Part shown: positions 43,706-53,548 of the stretch, in pieces
Layout of the letters: each line of letters opens with the position of its first letter
Numbering within the stretch: position 1 is the first letter of the stretch
NCBI GenBank assembly: GCA_023639215.1
Contig: CP097899.1
Span: 5,018,001-5,082,000 of the forward strand
Source: Candidatus Pristimantibacillus lignocellulolyticus
GTDB taxonomy: Bacteria > Bacillota > Bacilli > Paenibacillales > Paenibacillaceae
Reading direction: 5' to 3'
DNA length: 64,000 nt
The notes under the pieces: model-generated
The model's input: only the letters and a program-made list of their open reading frames with translations
Told to the model about the DNA's origin: nothing
Database searches by the model: none
Made by a program: the position numbers and the translations under genes

Positions 43706-44428
43706 TTAAAAGAATTTACTAATACCTAGTATAATTAATAATAAGCCGGGTAAGCCACTGAAATATTTCACGATTGGGATATGTGCTAGCTTTTGACCTA
43801 TTTTGGTTCCTACAATAAGAAATAACGCACTGCATATCGCAATAATGATTGGTGTAACTATTGGATTAAGACCTAGTAAGGCAGCCCCAATACCAGCACC
43901 TAATGCATCTAACGATAATGCAATACCAAGCATTATCGCCTCAGAAGAAGAAATTGTTCCTGATGAATCAAAATCTGCTGTTTGCGGCGTACGTAATATT
44001 TGAATAACCAGACCGAGTCGCTTTAATTCTACTCGAAAAAGCGTTGCAGTCGTTTGTAAAGAAACTGCATTAATCACATTATGTTCTGATAGATCACTTG
44101 TTTGCTCATTATGATTTTCTACTTTTTGCTCTTGCTCTGAGCGCTGTTCTTTTAGACTTTGAAAATATTGATACAACGCCCATAATCCAATTAATACTAG
44201 AATACTTGCACCTACATCATTGGCAAGCTGAGGAGACAAATAAGCTGTCAACCAATTACCAGCCAACATCGATACACCAATAACCGCTCCAGAAAAACAA
44301 GAAATAATAATTATAGATAAAAAAGGAATTGTTATTTTACGTAATCCGTAAGTAATCCCAACTCCAAAGCTATCTAAGCTAACAGCTATAGCTAGTATAG
44401 CCATTGAGGCGAAATGAACGAACAACAT
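43706..44428 (-). CDS. ytaF: Sporulation membrane protein YtaF (MntP-like)
   Basis: A 240-residue membrane protein of the MntP/YtaF group with two halves of three helices each, each with the conserved SLDSFGVGI / SLDALGAGI motif. A hydrophilic linker (QSLKEQRSEQEQKVENHNEQ) separates them. MntP exports Mn2+; the role of YtaF in sporulation is not well defined. The position between mutM and coaE is the same as in Bacillus. The ATG at 44428 follows AAGGAGAACTATC. Confidence 0.88.
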   Translation of the reverse strand: MLFVHFASMAILAIAVSLDSFGVGITYGLRKITIPFLSIIIISCFSGAVIGVSMLAGNWLTAYLSPQLANDVGASILVLIGLWALYQYFQSLKEQRSEQEQKVENHNEQTSDLSEHNVINAVSLQTTATLFRVELKRLGLVIQILRTPQTADFDSSGTISSSEAIMLGIALSLDALGAGIGAALLGLNPIVTPIIIAICSALFLIVGTKIGQKLAHIPIVKYFSGLPGLLLIILGISKFF

Positions 44429-44523
44429 GATAGTTCTCCTTCCCACATCGACACTATGCAGTAGACGAATGCCTACGAACGTAACGTATCATATGCAGGT
44501 GAAGGAAAATAAGTTACTTTAAA

Positions 44524-44702
44524 GGTAATTCAAAAAGCGGGCTTTGATAACGATGAAGATGCTAGCGTAGCATACTCGGCTTCGCATCTGAAGCGAACTT
44601 GGAAAATACGGTTCGCGTGTACGTAATCATGTACACTTGCGCTTCCGCTTTTCTCAAGTAACGCCTCACCTGCTCGATTCTGAAAGCCCGCTTTTTGAAC
44701 CT
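44524..44702. repeat. Type C structured repeat, full copy
   Basis: Starts GGTAATTCAAAAAGCGGGCT and ends GAAAGCCCGCTTTTTGAACC, giving a perfect GCGGGCTTT/AAAGCCCGC outer stem. The centre holds GTGTACGTAATCATGTACAC, a hairpin with the same position and flanks (TTGCGCTTCC) as the type A CGTAC/GTACG hairpin. A linker (TTCATTTTAATTAGGTAGTT) begins a second, lost copy. It fills the mutM-ytaF gap. Confidence 0.85.
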
Positions 44703-44800
44703 TCATTTTAATTAGGTAGTTCACAACATCTTATCGTATCACGATAAGTATGCAAACCTAGCTTAGTCGGCTGCCAATATTAAACCAATCTACAATACTT

Positions 44801-45631
44801 TTATTTCAACTTCTGACAATGAGAACAAATATGAGTGCCTCTGCCACCTACTACAAACTTATGAATGGGCCTTGAGCAGTTCGTACATTGTTCACCTTTA
44901 CGCCCATAGACTAGAAGTTGTTGTTGGAACATGCCCATCTCGCCTTGTCCATTAACGTATGATTTGATAGATGATCCTCCGGCTTCCACCGCTCTCGCTA
45001 ATGTATCTACAATTGCACTGTGAAGTTTCTTCCATTCCTGAGTTGACAAAGTATCAGGTGTACGTTCAGGATGAATCGCCGCAGTGAATAACGCCTCATC
45101 CACATATATATTTCCTAGCCCTACAATTAATTCTTGGTTTAAAAGTAGTGGCTTAATTTTCGAAGTTCGATGTTGCAATTTTTGTTGGAGTACTTTCGCT
45201 GTAAATTGTTCATCAAGTGGTTCAATTCCTAATTTACTTAATGGTAAATTCGTCATTTCTTCTCCTGCTTTGAATAGATGCATCGTACCGAATTGACGAA
45301 TGTCTTTGTATCTAAGCTCAGTACCATCTGTGAAAGTAAACAGTACATGAGTATGTTTCTCTATTTCTTCATCCGCTAGATATAATCCATAACGCCCTTC
45401 CATTCGAAGATGCGAAACAAGAACCAGATCATTACAAACTATTCGAATGAACTTGCCTCGTCTTTCAACGGACAAAATTGTTTGACCTACTAGCGCATCA
45501 CAAAATTGCTCTATTTCTGCTGGTCGTTGAATAATACGTGGAAGTAACACTTTTACCTGCATGATCTGCTTACCTTGGACAAGCTCTGTTAATGTACGGG
45601 TCACCGTTTCTACTTCTGGTAATTCTGGCAT
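44801..45631 (-). CDS. mutM: Formamidopyrimidine-DNA glycosylase
   Basis: A 276-residue base-excision enzyme that removes 8-oxoguanine and nicks the strand. The catalytic N-terminus is PELPEVETV right after Met. The H2TH motif region is GLGNIYVDEALF, and the zinc finger is C-x2-C...C-x2-C (CTNCSRP, CSHCQ). The ATG at 45631 was chosen so that Pro2 is exposed, with GAGGTG upstream. It lies between polA and ytaF. Confidence 0.96.
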   Translation of the reverse strand: MPELPEVETVTRTLTELVQGKQIMQVKVLLPRIIQRPAEIEQFCDALVGQTILSVERRGKFIRIVCNDLVLVSHLRMEGRYGLYLADEEIEKHTHVLFTFTDGTELRYKDIRQFGTMHLFKAGEEMTNLPLSKLGIEPLDEQFTAKVLQQKLQHRTSKIKPLLLNQELIVGLGNIYVDEALFTAAIHPERTPDTLSTQEWKKLHSAIVDTLARAVEAGGSSIKSYVNGQGEMGMFQQQLLVYGRKGEQCTNCSRPIHKFVVGGRGTHICSHCQKLK

Positions 45632-45714
45632 TACGTTCACCTCAATCTAGTTACAATAATATAAGCAAATAAATTAGTTCAATAAGCGATATTTTCGAAC
45701 TACCTGTAATAGAT

Positions 45715-45748
45715 GTAAGCATAAGAGTTAAACCCTCCTATGCTTACA
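45715..45748 (-). terminator. Hairpin after polA
   Basis: GTAAGCATAGGAG pairs with CTCTTATGCTTAC, located just beyond the polA stop. No T-run follows, so it may be a processing or weak termination site. A degenerate repeat border (AGGTAGTTCGAAAA) follows it. Confidence 0.45.
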
Positions 45749-45758
45749 ATTTCCGTAT

Positions 45759-48437
45759 CTATTTCGCTTCATACCAGCTATTGCCGAAGCTTACATCAGC
45801 ACGAAGTGGCACATCTAATTGTAGTGCCTCTGACATCACTTGTGGAACTAATTGTTTCATTAGTTCAAGTTCATGTGGAGGAACTTCAAATACTAATTCA
45901 TCATGTACTTGTAATAACATACGACTTTCTAACTGACGTTCCTTTAACGTTTGCTCCATACGAACCATCGCTAGTTTAATGATGTCAGCAGCAGTTCCTT
46001 GAATTGGAGTGTTCATTGCAATTCGTTCAGCGAATGAACGTAAATTAAAGTTTGAAGAATGAATATCTGGAACATAACGACGACGATCAAGTAACGTTAA
46101 AATGTAACCATTGCTCTTCGCCTCTGCTACGATATCTTCCATATATTTGCGGACACCACTAAAGATATTGAAATATTGTTCAATAAATTGAGCAGCTTCT
46201 TTCCTCGTAATTCCTAAATTCTGAGATAGACCGAAATCACTAATCCCATATACAATTCCGAAATTAACCGCTTTGGCTGAACGACGCATATTACTGTCGA
46301 CTTCTTCAGCAGTTACGCCAAATACATCCATCGCCGTCTTCGTATGAATATCCATATTATGAATAAACGCTTCTTTCAATTTCTCATCGCCCGAAATATG
46401 AGCCAATACACGTAGCTCAATTTGTGAGTAATCCGCTGCTAATATCGTCCAACCGGCTTCAGAAGGAACAAATGCTTTTCGAATCTTTCTTCCTTCTTCC
46501 AGTCTAATTGGAATGTTTTGCAGGTTAGGGAACTGACTACTAAGTCTACCTGTAGCAGCGATCGTTTGACGATAGTACGTATGAATCTTTCCAGTTGTAG
46601 GGTTAACCTCTTTCAATAATCCTTCAACATAAGTTGATTGAAGCTTTGAAAGCTGCCTGAAATTCAAGATATGAGCAATAATCGGATGGTAAGGTGCTAG
46701 TTCTTCTAACACTTCTGCATCAGTAGAATATCCTGTTTTTGTTTTCTTCTTTGCAGGTAGAGATAACTTTTCGAAAAGGACTTCTCCTAATTGCTTCGGT
46801 GAACTAATCTTGAATTCCATTCCTGCTAATTCATAAATACTCGCTGTAATTAGTTTCAGTGCAGCTTCAAGCTCGACACCTTGATTTTCTAATTCACTAC
46901 TTGCTACCTTAATTCCTTGCAGCTCCATCTTCGCAAGAATACGTGATAATGGCCCTTCAAGATCGTAATATAGAGAAAGCATAGACATCTGTTCTAATTC
47001 TTCATTCAATAGCGGAACTAGTTTTTCGACCGTTCTAGCTTTCAACGCAAGATGCTGGAATAGCTTCTCATCCTCAGGTAACTTCAACTTCGCACCTTTA
47101 CCATATACTTCATCATCTGAAGCTAGTCCGTATACGTTGTGTCGCTCAGCTATCGTATATAGCAGTTGGTTACCGTCAGTAGGATCTAATAAGTAAGCAG
47201 CCAGTTGCACATCAAATTTCGCACCACCAAGCTTCACGCCAATCCAGCTTAAAACCAATTCGGATTTGTGAAGATCGTATCCGTACTTAGGCTTGTCTTC
47301 ATTAGAAAGCCACTCGCAGAAAGGTTGTAAAAGCGGCTCAGTCAATTGATCTTTCGCAATAACATACACATCATCTTGGAAGGAGATAGATAAACCTTCA
47401 AAGCTTGCTTGATGTGGATTATCTCCTATTGCTTCTATAAACAAGCCATGCTCAGCACTTTGCTCAATTGCTTGCATAAGCTCATTCACTACACTCGCAT
47501 CATTGTCATTGGCGATTACATGAATACGTAATGACTCAAGAGCAGAGCGAGCTTCTTCCGCAGAAGAACCACTCTCAGCAGATAATTGTAATCGTTCAAT
47601 GAGAGATTTGAATTCTAACTTTTGCAATTGCTCAGCAAGCTGGTTATGATCGTAACCATTAAATTGCATTTGATCTTCATTGTGTTCAAGCGGAACTTCG
47701 CGGAAGATCGTCGCTAATTTCTTACTCATAATAGCTGATTCTTGATTGTTTGTTAGATTCTCTTTCAATTTCCCTTTTTGTGCATCAAGATTAGCTAATA
47801 CTTCTTCCACGCTAGGGAATTGATGTAATAATTTAAGCGCAGTTTTCTCACCTACACCAGGTACTCCTGGAATATTATCTGAAGTATCGCCCATTAGACC
47901 TTTTAGATCAATAATTTGCAGTGGAGTTAATCCATATTTCTCAGAAATCGTTTCTGGAGAATATAATTCGATCTCACTAACTCCTTTTCGAGTAAGAGCA
48001 ATGGTGACATTCTCTGAAGCAAGCTGTAACATATCCTTATCTCCAGAAATTACCATCACTTCTACACCTTGTTCATCTGCCTTTTTCGTTAGAGTACCAA
48101 TAATATCGTCGGCTTCGTAACCAGACAATTCATACTGCTGAATCCCAAAAGCCGTGATAAGCTCTTTTAATATAGGAAATTGTTGTGATAACTCAGGAGG
48201 AGTTTTTTGACGTCCACCTTTATAATCCTCGAATTGTTCATGTCTAAAGTTAACTTTACCTGCGTCAAATGCTACAAGAATATGACTTGGCTTATGTTCT
48301 TCAATCAGCTTCAAAAGCATGGTCGTAAAACCATATATCGCGTTTGTATGCATGCCTGAAGAATTCGTAAGAGGTGGCATTGCAAAAAATGCACGATATG
48401 TAATACTATTTCCATCAATTAACATCCATTTACTCAT
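45759..48437 (-). CDS. polA: DNA polymerase I
   Basis: An 892-residue polymerase for gap repair and Okazaki-fragment processing. Residues 1-300 are the 5'-3' flap nuclease (MLIDGNSITYRAFFA, GDKDMLQLA). Residues ~310-480 are the 3'-5' exonuclease fold, where the usual acidic residues are not evident, as in Bacillus Pol I. The polymerase has motif A (ILAADYSQIELRVLA), motif B (RRSAKAVNFGIVYG) and motif C (LLQVHDELVFEVP). Together with mutM, ytaF and coaE it forms the conserved cluster. Confidence 0.97.
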   Translation of the reverse strand: MSKWMLIDGNSITYRAFFAMPPLTNSSGMHTNAIYGFTTMLLKLIEEHKPSHILVAFDAGKVNFRHEQFEDYKGGRQKTPPELSQQFPILKELITAFGIQQYELSGYEADDIIGTLTKKADEQGVEVMVISGDKDMLQLASENVTIALTRKGVSEIELYSPETISEKYGLTPLQIIDLKGLMGDTSDNIPGVPGVGEKTALKLLHQFPSVEEVLANLDAQKGKLKENLTNNQESAIMSKKLATIFREVPLEHNEDQMQFNGYDHNQLAEQLQKLEFKSLIERLQLSAESGSSAEEARSALESLRIHVIANDNDASVVNELMQAIEQSAEHGLFIEAIGDNPHQASFEGLSISFQDDVYVIAKDQLTEPLLQPFCEWLSNEDKPKYGYDLHKSELVLSWIGVKLGGAKFDVQLAAYLLDPTDGNQLLYTIAERHNVYGLASDDEVYGKGAKLKLPEDEKLFQHLALKARTVEKLVPLLNEELEQMSMLSLYYDLEGPLSRILAKMELQGIKVASSELENQGVELEAALKLITASIYELAGMEFKISSPKQLGEVLFEKLSLPAKKKTKTGYSTDAEVLEELAPYHPIIAHILNFRQLSKLQSTYVEGLLKEVNPTTGKIHTYYRQTIAATGRLSSQFPNLQNIPIRLEEGRKIRKAFVPSEAGWTILAADYSQIELRVLAHISGDEKLKEAFIHNMDIHTKTAMDVFGVTAEEVDSNMRRSAKAVNFGIVYGISDFGLSQNLGITRKEAAQFIEQYFNIFSGVRKYMEDIVAEAKSNGYILTLLDRRRYVPDIHSSNFNLRSFAERIAMNTPIQGTAADIIKLAMVRMEQTLKERQLESRMLLQVHDELVFEVPPHELELMKQLVPQVMSEALQLDVPLRADVSFGNSWYEAK

Positions 48438-48502
48438 ATGTGAAGCTGCACCTCATTCTATTAACAATTTAGTTCATTTTCTTACTATGTTACTATGATA
48501 CC

Positions 48503-48546
48503 ACAAAAAGGACCTTCCCTAATCATTACGATTATGGGAAAGTCCT
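48503..48546 (-). terminator. Terminator after phoU
   Basis: Minus strand: AGGACTTTCCC pairs with GGGAAGGTCCT, followed by TTTTTG. It closes the pst-phoU unit. Confidence 0.85.
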
Positions 48547-48562
48547 AATTTGTTCATTATTT

Positions 48563-49222
48563 TTATGCATTTAGATCAGGTCTTTTCCCAGTTACAAGGT
48601 AGACCACACTTTCACCGATATTTGTCGCATGATCTCCAAAGCGCTCCATATATCGTCCAACAAAGCTTAACAACTGAGCTTGCGCAATATTACGTGGATT
48701 TTCCATCATAAGAAGTAGTAATTCACGCATCATTTGACCATAAAGCGCATCTACTTGATCATCATCTTTAGCCATCTTATAAGCAAGATCAACATTCTCA
48801 TGAACAAACGATTGAATCGCCTCGTAAGTCATGTTACGAATTATTTCCCCCATACGTGGCAAATCAATAATAGGTTTAATTAAAGTTTCTCCATCAATCT
48901 TAATTACAGCTTTAGCAACATCAAGTGCAAGATCACCCATACGTTCAAGATCATTAGCAATACGGAATGCTGCAATAATTCTGCGCAAATCTTTGGCAAC
49001 TGGCTGTTGCGTAGCAATTAACTTCAAGCCTAACTCAAGAATCTTCTCTTCCATGTCATTGACATGAATGTCAGCTGCAACAACTTCTTTGGCCTGCTCA
49101 ATATTATTATTCTTTAACGCAGTAACAGCCTTATCAATGGCACCTTCAACTAACTCTCCCATTTCCACAAGCCATTGATTCAACTGTTCAAGCCCTTGAT
49201 CAAACTCTTTACGCATTATCAC
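48563..49222 (-). CDS. phoU: Phosphate signalling regulator PhoU
   Basis: A 219-residue all-helical protein with two PhoU repeats (LVEGAIDKAVTAL, DVAKAVIKIDGE and the E/D-x3-D metal-binding patterns ANDLERMGDLA and RYMERFGDHATNIG). It links the Pst transporter to the PhoR kinase and adjusts phosphate uptake. A GTG at 49222 sits seven bases after GGAGG; an ATG two codons later is also possible. It is separated from pstB by type D and A repeats. Confidence 0.95.
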   Translation of the reverse strand: MIMRKEFDQGLEQLNQWLVEMGELVEGAIDKAVTALKNNNIEQAKEVVAADIHVNDMEEKILELGLKLIATQQPVAKDLRRIIAAFRIANDLERMGDLALDVAKAVIKIDGETLIKPIIDLPRMGEIIRNMTYEAIQSFVHENVDLAYKMAKDDDQVDALYGQMMRELLLLMMENPRNIAQAQLLSFVGRYMERFGDHATNIGESVVYLVTGKRPDLNA

Positions 49223-49280
49223 TTAGTTTCCTCCCCATATATGAAGCCATAATAAATTCAATAATTAACTAACAAGAAGC

Positions 49281-49382
49281 TCACGAAGCCGCGAGTCTTT
49301 GAACATTCCATGAGGATAGTTCAATAGGAGCCACGAAGCCGCGAGTCTTTGAACATTCCGAGTAGGAAGGTTCAATAGGAGC
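49281..49382. repeat. Two 51-bp type D direct repeats
   Basis: Tandem units at 49281-49331 and 49332-49382, each CACGAAGCCGCGAGTCTTTG then GAACATTCC...GTTCAATAGGAGC. The core forms a hairpin TTGAACATTCC/GGAAGGTTCAA. The same core recurs in the longer array at 58155-58570, and both are followed by a type A repeat. Confidence 0.75.
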
Positions 49383-49422
49383 CCCAGACCCACCAGAGAT
49401 GTCCAACATCCTTCGAAGCATA

Positions 49423-49575
49423 GATCACTTGTCAGTACCAAGAAGATGACATGAAGCTAGTGAAGCGAAGCGCGGAGTGTACGTTATTGGTACACGAGCA
49501 CTGGAACAAACGATGAATGGCATCTTCGCCGTCGAATAACCATCATGAGCATAATCATCGTAATCACAAGTGATC
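49423..49575. repeat. Type A structured repeat between pstB and phoU
   Basis: The outer stem GATCACTTGT/ACAAGTGATC is perfect. The centre reads GTGTAC-gttattg-GTACAC, where other copies have ACGTAC/GTACGT, so both arms changed together. The right end overlaps the first two bases of the complement of the pstB stop codon (49574-49576). Confidence 0.85.
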
Positions 49576-50329
49576 AGCCGAAGCGGCCAGAGATGTAGTC
49601 CTCCGTACGCTTATCCCCCGGATTAGAGAACAACTTCTCGGTTTCGTCGAACTCAACAACCTCGCCATTTAAGAAAAATACCGTTTGATTAGATACACGA
49701 GCTGCCTGATGCATATTATGAGTAACCATTACGATCGTATATTTATCACGTAGATCTTGAACAAGCTCTTCAATTTTCAGAGTTGAAATAGGATCAAGAG
49801 CAGAAGTAGCTTCATCCATTAACAAGATGTCAGGGTTAACAGCTAGTGCACGTGCAATACATAAACGTTGCTGTTGTCCACCTGAGATCGATAGCGCTGA
49901 ACGTTTCAAGTGATCCTTCACTTCATCCCAAAGTGCAGCTGATTTTAAGCTTGTTTCTACAATCTCATCTAACTCTTTCTTGTTTGTTGTGCCGTGAAGA
50001 CGTGGACCATATGCGATATTATCATAAATCGATTTAGGGAATGGATTGGGCTGTTGGAACACCATACCTACTTTTTTGCGCAGCGTTTCTACGTCAACTT
50101 CATTAGAATAGATATCCGTACCACTAATAGTTAGTTGACCTTCGATTCGAGTTCCAATAATCATATCGTTCATACGATTAAGCGTGCGAAGTAATGTAGA
50201 TTTACCGCAACCTGATGGTCCGATAAAAGCAGTTACTGCTTTTTCAGGAATCGTTAAATTCACCTTCTTCAACGCATGGAAATCTGTATAGTATAAATCT
50301 AAGTCTTTTGCTTCAATCAATGTAGCCAT
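49574..50329 (-). CDS. pstB: Phosphate ABC transporter ATPase PstB
   Basis: A 251-residue ATPase: Walker A GPSGCGKSTLL, signature LSISGGQQQRLCIARA, Walker B ILLMDEATSALD, and the PstB ending YISGRFG. It powers PstC-PstA import of phosphate. It follows pstA by 31 bp. Its stop codon overlaps the end of a type A repeat. Confidence 0.97.
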   Translation of the reverse strand: MATLIEAKDLDLYYTDFHALKKVNLTIPEKAVTAFIGPSGCGKSTLLRTLNRMNDMIIGTRIEGQLTISGTDIYSNEVDVETLRKKVGMVFQQPNPFPKSIYDNIAYGPRLHGTTNKKELDEIVETSLKSAALWDEVKDHLKRSALSISGGQQQRLCIARALAVNPDILLMDEATSALDPISTLKIEELVQDLRDKYTIVMVTHNMHQAARVSNQTVFFLNGEVVEFDETEKLFSNPGDKRTEDYISGRFG

Positions 50330-50360
50330 AATTCATTCCCTCATTTCTGATCGTAATTAA

Positions 50361-51236
50361 TTAAAATTTCTTCTGATATCTGTTACGAATAATTACTGCT
50401 GAGATATTTAACAAGATCAGTATAGCTAGCAAAATAATAATTGCACTTGCTCCTAAATCTTTGAATTCTACTTGTGGTCTAGAAATCCAGTTGTAAATTT
50501 GGATAGGCATTGCTGTAAATGCATCTGTAAGACTTTGTGGTAGAAAAGCAACATAAGTTGATGCACCAACAATAATTAGTGGCGCAGTTTCACCAATCGC
50601 ACGTGACACCGCTAGAATGACTCCCGTTAATATCCCTGGAATAGATGAAGGTAGTACGGAACGTGATACGGTTTGCCACTTCGTAGCCCCTAAAGCGAAA
50701 GAAGCATCTCTTCTCGAACGTGGTACTGCACGAATTGCCTCTTGGGAAGCAACGATAATAACTGGTAATACTAGTAACGTCATCGTTAACGCACCTGATA
50801 TTAAACTTTTCTCTAGTCCTAACATACGGACAAACAATGCAAGACCTAAAATACCGTATACGATAGATGGAACACCAGCTAGTGTACTAATATTCAATTG
50901 AACCAATCGTGTAAACTTATTTTTCGGAGCATACTCTTCAAGATATATAGCAGCACCTACACCCATTACAAAAGATAGAGGAATTAGGATCAATAGAATG
51001 TAAAGTGATCCCATCAAACCTGATTTCATCCCAGCATTTTCTGCTTTACGTGATGGGAAGTTAGTAAACAAGTCAGGAGATAAATGTGCCCAACCATCGA
51101 TAATAATATCAATAATTAGCACTGTTAATGCAATAATCCCAACTGATGTAGCTAGTAAGAAAATTGTATGCAATAATTGATCTTTGAGACGACGATTAGC
51201 GATTTGCTTTCGATTTGCATCTTGAAAAATATTCAT
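50361..51236 (-). CDS. pstA: Phosphate ABC transporter permease PstA
   Basis: A 291-residue membrane protein with six helices and the permease EAA-type loop ALGATKWQTVSRSVLPSSIP. The ATG at 51236 follows GAGGAGTACTAAG and starts 2 bp after the pstC stop, which fits an operon; a longer frame overlaps pstC. Confidence 0.95.
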   Translation of the reverse strand: MNIFQDANRKQIANRRLKDQLLHTIFLLATSVGIIALTVLIIDIIIDGWAHLSPDLFTNFPSRKAENAGMKSGLMGSLYILLILIPLSFVMGVGAAIYLEEYAPKNKFTRLVQLNISTLAGVPSIVYGILGLALFVRMLGLEKSLISGALTMTLLVLPVIIVASQEAIRAVPRSRRDASFALGATKWQTVSRSVLPSSIPGILTGVILAVSRAIGETAPLIIVGASTYVAFLPQSLTDAFTAMPIQIYNWISRPQVEFKDLGASAIIILLAILILLNISAVIIRNRYQKKF

Positions 51237-51237
51237 C

Positions 51238-52182
51238 TTAGTACTCCTCTCTAAAGCGTCTTGAAATGTACTGAGCAAGGATATTCAACAAGAAGGTAAA
51301 GATGAACAATGTCATACCTACTGCAAAGATTGATCCATATTCTACACTTCCACGCGCTACATCACCCAAGCTTACTTGTACAATGTAAGCAGTCATCGTT
51401 TGAATACTATCCAAAGGGTTAAATGTTAAGGTTGGTGTAGAACCTGCTGCCAGTGAAACAATCATCGTTTCACCTAAAGCTCTAGAGAAGGCAAGAACAG
51501 CTGATGAAACAATGCCTGAAAATGCAGCTGGTACAACGATTTTCAATGCTACCTCAAATCTAGTTGCTCCTAAAGCGTAAGCGCCATCTCTTAAAGTTCT
51601 TGGTACTGCACTCATAGCATCTTCACTTAATGAACAGATCATTGGAATAATCATAATCCCGACAGCAATACCAGCGCTTAACGCGTTGTATACACCCGCT
51701 CCTGGGAAAATATACTGTATAACAGGAGTAATGATACTAATTGCAAAGTATCCATACACAATGGTAGGAACACCTGCTAATACTTCGAGAATTGGCTTTA
51801 CAATTCTCCTAACTTTATCCGGAGCATATTCAGATAAATATATAGCGCTAGCTAATCCAATTGGTAAAGCTACAACAATTGCGATCGTTGTAATCATTAA
51901 AGTACCAGTAAGTAGCGGTAAAATACCGAAGCTTTGTGGCTGGATGAGTGCAGACCATTTTGTTCCAAATAAGAAGTCCTGAATAGGGACAACTTTGAAG
52001 AAATTGATTGTTTCAGATAAAAGCGTGATCACAATGCCTATCGTCGTTAGAACGGATACAATCGCACATAAAAATAGTAGTACAGGCATCACTTTATTCA
52101 TTATGCTTACACGACTATTTTTAAATGGATTGCTATACTCATTAGCATCTGCGCTCAATGTCGACTGTGTCTTGTTCGGCAT
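51238..52182 (-). CDS. pstC: Phosphate ABC transporter permease PstC
   Basis: A 314-residue membrane protein with six helices, the N-terminal cytoplasmic segment and the loop ALGATRFEVALKIVVPAAFS. It pairs with PstA. GGGAGGCAAAGTAA precedes the ATG. It is followed within 2 bp by pstA. Confidence 0.95.
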   Translation of the reverse strand: MPNKTQSTLSADANEYSNPFKNSRVSIMNKVMPVLLFLCAIVSVLTTIGIVITLLSETINFFKVVPIQDFLFGTKWSALIQPQSFGILPLLTGTLMITTIAIVVALPIGLASAIYLSEYAPDKVRRIVKPILEVLAGVPTIVYGYFAISIITPVIQYIFPGAGVYNALSAGIAVGIMIIPMICSLSEDAMSAVPRTLRDGAYALGATRFEVALKIVVPAAFSGIVSSAVLAFSRALGETMIVSLAAGSTPTLTFNPLDSIQTMTAYIVQVSLGDVARGSVEYGSIFAVGMTLFIFTFLLNILAQYISRRFREEY

Positions 52183-52226
52183 TTACTTTGCCTCCCTTAT
52201 TGTTTACAATTCTTTAACATATTGTT

Positions 52227-52265
52227 GAAAAAAAAGAGATGCCGCGAGACACCACCTTTTTCTCT
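52227..52265 (-). terminator. Weak terminator between pstS and pstC
   Basis: Minus strand: AAAAGAGA pairs with TCTCTTTT, followed by more T. Such partial terminators often lower pstCAB expression relative to pstS. Confidence 0.45.
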
Positions 52266-52275
52266 TTTAATTCTT

Positions 52276-52360
52276 GTTCAAAAAGCAGACATTCAGCTTC
52301 GATGTTAATATAGCTTTCTACGTTACTTTGTTATCAAAGTCTGCTTTTTGAACTACCTCT
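52276..52360. repeat. Short type C repeat between pstS and pstC
   Basis: GTTCAAAAAGCAGAC and GTCTGCTTTTTGAAC form a perfect 15-bp inverted repeat at the ends of an 85-bp element, with the shared border ACTACCTCT. It is internally deleted compared with 44524-44702. The outer stem (GCAGAC/GTCTGC) differs from GCGGGC/GCCCGC on both arms. Confidence 0.75.
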
Positions 52361-52379
52361 ATTACAATTTTCAATGTAC

Positions 52380-53408
52380 TTATTTAATAAGCGCTTCAAC
52401 ATTTGCAAGTTGCTTAGCATACTCTTCATCTGGAAGACCTACATAACCAACCTCAGCAGATAGTTCACCAGCATTTTGCACATAGAATTTCATGAACTCA
52501 GCAACTTCTGGACGAGCCATTTCAGCATTGTTTACATAGATGTAAAGTTCACGAGATAGTGGAGAATAAGAATTATCTTTGATTGTATCGAAAGTTGGAG
52601 TAACTGGACCATTACCTCCATCAATTGGAACAACTTTTAATGTATCTTGGTTAGCTTCATAGTAAGCAAATCCGAAGTATCCAATGCCGTTAGGAGTACC
52701 AGCAACACCCGTTACAAGTGTATTGTCATCTTCTGAGAAAGTAACGCCATCCGTTTTCATTGAAACGTCTTTTAATGCAACTTCAGCGAAGTAGTCATAA
52801 GTACCAGAATCTGCACCTGGGCTATAGATTACAATTGGTTTAGCTGGCCATTCAGCACGAATGTCAGACCAGTTAGTAGCATTACCTTCAACAGAGAAGA
52901 TTTTAGTCAACTCTTCAATTGTTAAGTGGTCAATGAAATCATTTTCTTTACTTACTACTACAGAAAGACCATCGTATGCTACAGTAACTTGTGTATATTC
53001 GATACCAGCCGCTTTAGCAGCTTCTACTTCTTTATCTTTCATTGGACGAGATGCATCAACGATTGCAATTTCTCCAGCAATGAATTGCTCCATACCGCCA
53101 CCAGTACCAGAAACACCTACTGGAACACGTACATCTTTATGAACAGCGTTGAATTCTTCAGATACAGCTTCTGTAATTGGGAATACAGTAGAAGAACCAT
53201 CTATTTTAATTTCACCGCTAAGCTTAACTTCCGGAGTTACCGGCTCATTTGTAGTATTGCCTGCTGTTGCATTGTTTGTTGTGTTGTTAGTTGAGTTATT
53301 TGCTGCACCTTCGTTTGTATTACCACACGCTGCAGTGAATACTAGCATTGCTGCCATTGTGAATGTAAGAATTCCTTTAATTGTCTTGTTCTTAATCAAC
53401 TTAACCAC
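52380..53408 (-). CDS. pstS: Phosphate-binding lipoprotein PstS
   Basis: A 342-residue binding protein with lipobox FTAAC (Cys28) and an Asn/Thr-rich linker. Phosphate-contact motifs are DGSSTVFPITEA near the N-terminus, SGTGGGMEQF and ADSGTYDYFAE. First gene of pstS-pstC-pstA-pstB-phoU. A Pho-box-like repeat lies about 100 bp upstream. Confidence 0.97.
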   Translation of the reverse strand: MVKLIKNKTIKGILTFTMAAMLVFTAACGNTNEGAANNSTNNTTNNATAGNTTNEPVTPEVKLSGEIKIDGSSTVFPITEAVSEEFNAVHKDVRVPVGVSGTGGGMEQFIAGEIAIVDASRPMKDKEVEAAKAAGIEYTQVTVAYDGLSVVVSKENDFIDHLTIEELTKIFSVEGNATNWSDIRAEWPAKPIVIYSPGADSGTYDYFAEVALKDVSMKTDGVTFSEDDNTLVTGVAGTPNGIGYFGFAYYEANQDTLKVVPIDGGNGPVTPTFDTIKDNSYSPLSRELYIYVNNAEMARPEVAEFMKFYVQNAGELSAEVGYVGLPDEEYAKQLANVEALIK

Positions 53409-53504
53409 TCCTCAGTTTTAGTTTCCCTCTTTGTTTAAGCATTTATTTATTATTGCTTACAGGTTTAATATTACTAATAGATTGTTAATCTCGTATTTTT
53501 ATAA

Positions 53505-53521
53505 TGTAAACACTATGTAAA
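53505..53521 (-). promoter_or_regulatory. Pho-box-like direct repeat before pstS
   Basis: Minus strand: TTTACA-TAGTG-TTTACA, two six-base repeats with an 11-bp period, like the TT(A/T/C)ACA repeats bound by PhoP in Bacillus. A further TTAACA lies about 20 bp downstream. A phoRP pair is encoded at 58.7-61.5 kb. Confidence 0.55.
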
Positions 53522-53548
53522 ATATTTTTACAAACATCATTGCAATGT

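Noticed and set aside
44530..44724. A 64-aa open frame in the type C repeat
   Set aside because: It matches part of the element's palindrome and has a homologue in the repeat at 14853-15050, which is also non-coding.
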